From: an uncultured Acetatifactor sp. | Lineage (GTDB): Bacteria; Bacillota; Clostridia; Lachnospirales; Lachnospiraceae | NCBI GenBank assembly: GCA_904501885.1 | Contig: CAJGCP010000035.1 | Span: 1-22,666, forward strand | DNA: 22,666 nt | Direction: 5' to 3' | Shown here: positions 21,877 through 22,666 of the stretch, one piece after another | How the letters are laid out: each line of letters begins with the position of its first letter | Position numbering within the stretch: the stretch's first letter is position 1 | The notes under the pieces: generated by a model | Told to the model about the DNA's origin: nothing | Database searches by the model: none | Seen by the model: only the letters and a program-made list of their open reading frames with translations | Position numbers and translations under genes: made by a program

Positions 21877-22248
21877 AATTCACCCATGTGGGTGGGTTGA
21901 CAAGTGCAATCCACCCGTTTGGGCGATGCATTATTCTGTTGAACGCTGTATAATGTCGTTAGTGATTCGGAGCTTTCCGAATTACTACGCATCTTCAAAA
22001 CTGAATGATCAGCCAAATCAGGATACAATCCGCCCAGGGGAAGTGCCGCGATGAAATGAGCGCACCAATGGAGAATGTACGCCGCTGAGATCCAGGGGCA
22101 GGAACGGGATTTGGGCAGACTGGCACAAAACAAATTACCGTGCCCAAGAAATTGGGCACGGTGTTTGTAGCCTCACCTAATGACCAGTAACTGCAGTATT
22201 GATCATTAGCTGAAGCTATAAATGGAATATTGACAGGAGAAAACAATT
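21877..22248 (+). ncRNA. Strongly structured non-coding segment (candidate RNA or leader)
   Basis: 372 nt without a credible gene, unusually rich in inverted repeats. CACCC (21881-21885) pairs with GGGTG (21890-21894); that half overlaps an alternative 10-bp stem, 21890-21899 with 21907-21916, so the two exclude each other. TGGGCG (21920-21925) pairs with CGCCCA (22031-22036), enclosing CATTAT/ATAATG (21929-21934 with 21950-21955) and a 12-bp hairpin at 21960-21987: a three-way junction. A terminator hairpin follows at 22137-22162. This looks like a structured RNA or riboswitch-type leader of the gene at 22249. I cannot match it to a known family. Confidence 0.45.
22137..22162 (+). terminator. 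Terminator hairpin at end of the structured segment
   Basis: ACCGTGCCCAA (22137-22147) pairs perfectly with TTGGGCACGGT (22152-22162), 11 bp with a GAAA loop, followed by GTTTG. The short T run makes it a moderate terminator, 86 nt before the next gene. Confidence 0.7.
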
Positions 22249-22593
22249 ATGATGTACAAGAAAAATGCGACAGTACTGGTCCCCAGCGAATTGATGTACG
22301 CTTTTGATCCGAACCAGGATATCGTTTTTGTCACCACCAGGGAAAATGATCTTATCGTCCTGCGTCCTGTGCACGCACAATTTAATAATCAATGTGGCAT
22401 AAATTCCATAGGTTACCAAAAAGGATATTTGATGGGCATGAGCGACGGTTATCACAAAGGCTATTCCGATGCCTTAGCCTATGAAGATCTTCAGCTCTCC
22501 AGTTTGGATAACGATGATGATCTTCCCGATTGCACAGGACTATGCAAAGCTTGTCCGCATTACGATGATCTGTTTGGTATCTGCAAATTCTAA
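22249..22593 (+). CDS. Small protein with AbrB-like N-terminus and Cys-rich tail
   Basis: A 114-residue protein. AGGAG lies 9 nt before ATG 22249. Residues about 6-42 (NATVLVPSELMYAFDP, then DIVFVTTRENDLIVLRPV) have the strand-turn-strand pattern of SpoVT/AbrB-type swapped-hairpin DNA-binding domains. A glycine/tyrosine repeat follows (IGYQKGYLMGMSDGYHKGY, with GY at four-residue intervals). The acidic end carries four cysteines in the order C-x3-C-x2-C-x9-C (DCTGLCKACPHY, GICKF), which could bind a metal. I suggest a DNA-binding or metal-sensing role with low confidence. It follows the structured segment and its terminator, so it may be controlled by it. Nothing downstream on the same strand is visible within the window. 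Confidence 0.7.
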   Translation: MMYKKNATVLVPSELMYAFDPNQDIVFVTTRENDLIVLRPVHAQFNNQCGINSIGYQKGYLMGMSDGYHKGYSDALAYEDLQLSSLDNDDDLPDCTGLCKACPHYDDLFGICKF

Positions 22594-22635
22594 TATAAAT
22601 ATCGCTGGAAGATTGTTCCGTCACCGGTAGTACCT

Positions 22636-22665
22636 TTGACGCACCCAGCATACATCAACTATAAT
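22636..22665 (+). promoter_or_regulatory. Promoter reading out of the window
   Basis: TTGACG (22636-22641), 18 nt, perfect TATAAT (22660-22665), 43 nt after the last gene. It should drive a gene to the right of the window. Confidence 0.6.
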
Positions 22666-22666
22666 A

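Noticed and set aside
21019..21884. 12-bp direct repeat TTAGAATTCACC at 21019 and 21873, possibly element ends
   Set aside because: A 12-mer repeat is expected by chance several times in a window of this size. One copy is just the ribosome-binding region of an XRE gene.
21873..22133. 86-codon minus-strand ORF over the structured segment
   Set aside because: No ribosome binding site and crosses several stable hairpins; its sequence shows no family features.
1..22666. CRISPR arrays, tRNA and rRNA genes, insertion sequences
   Set aside because: No regularly spaced repeats, no transposase gene and no recognisable tRNA or rRNA segments were seen on either strand.

Overview
The window looks like an accessory region from a Gram-positive, moderately AT-rich member of the Clostridia, probably a gut Oscillospiraceae or Lachnospiraceae relative. 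Evidence: GGAGG-type ribosome binding sites throughout, GTG and TTG starts, sigma-A promoters, an Agr-type peptide quorum-sensing locus of the clostridial kind, a PadR regulator with its membrane partner, MacB/FtsX-type ABC permeases, and a cysteine-rich KTR protein of the type seen on Firmicutes mobile elements. I see no rRNA, tRNA or CRISPR array.

Layout. (1) 1-3213, minus strand: a three-gene operon of a SAMHD1-like HD phosphohydrolase, a two-helix membrane protein and a SAM methyltransferase cut by the window edge. It is a candidate defence or stress module. (2) 3214-3907: non-coding. (3) 3908-7742: an XerC/D-like tyrosine recombinase, a protein of possible acetyltransferase fold with a membrane-hairpin tail, a second SAM methyltransferase and a multi-pass membrane protein. 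(4) 8040-9344, minus strand: PadR regulator, one-helix membrane partner and small secreted protein, ended by a strong terminator. (5) 9367-11709, plus strand: promoter, then a soluble protein, a four-helix membrane protein and a one-helix membrane-anchored protein, then a strong terminator. The architecture suggests a sensor with membrane effectors. (6) 11522-12046: non-coding apart from that terminator. (7) 12047-16655, minus strand and visibly more GC-rich: a secreted Cys/His-rich protein, then two FtsX-type permeases and their ATPase. (8) 16787-20667: an XRE regulator, then a complete agr-like system: LytTR response regulator and sensor kinase, terminator, AgrB-type protease and AgrD-type propeptide, then a small zinc-ribbon KTR protein. 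(9) 20669-22666: two further XRE regulators, a candidate small RNA, a 31-codon ORF coupled to an XRE gene, a strongly structured non-coding segment, an AbrB-like Cys-tailed protein and an outward promoter.

How it works together. The best-supported system is the agr locus. AgrD (20133-20309) contains Ser-Cys-Leu-Val-Phe-Thr followed by Tyr-Gln-Pro. This aligns with the Clostridium perfringens AgrD core (Cys-Leu-Trp-Phe-Thr before His-Gln-Pro), so the predicted signal is a five-residue thiolactone, Cys-Leu-Val-Phe-Thr. AgrB has the His-x6-Cys catalytic pair at His74/Cys81. AgrC and the LytTR regulator form a two-gene unit just upstream. XRE regulators flank the locus on both sides. The more speculative novelties are the 9458-11521 operon, the HD-membrane-methyltransferase operon and the structured RNA at 21881-22162.
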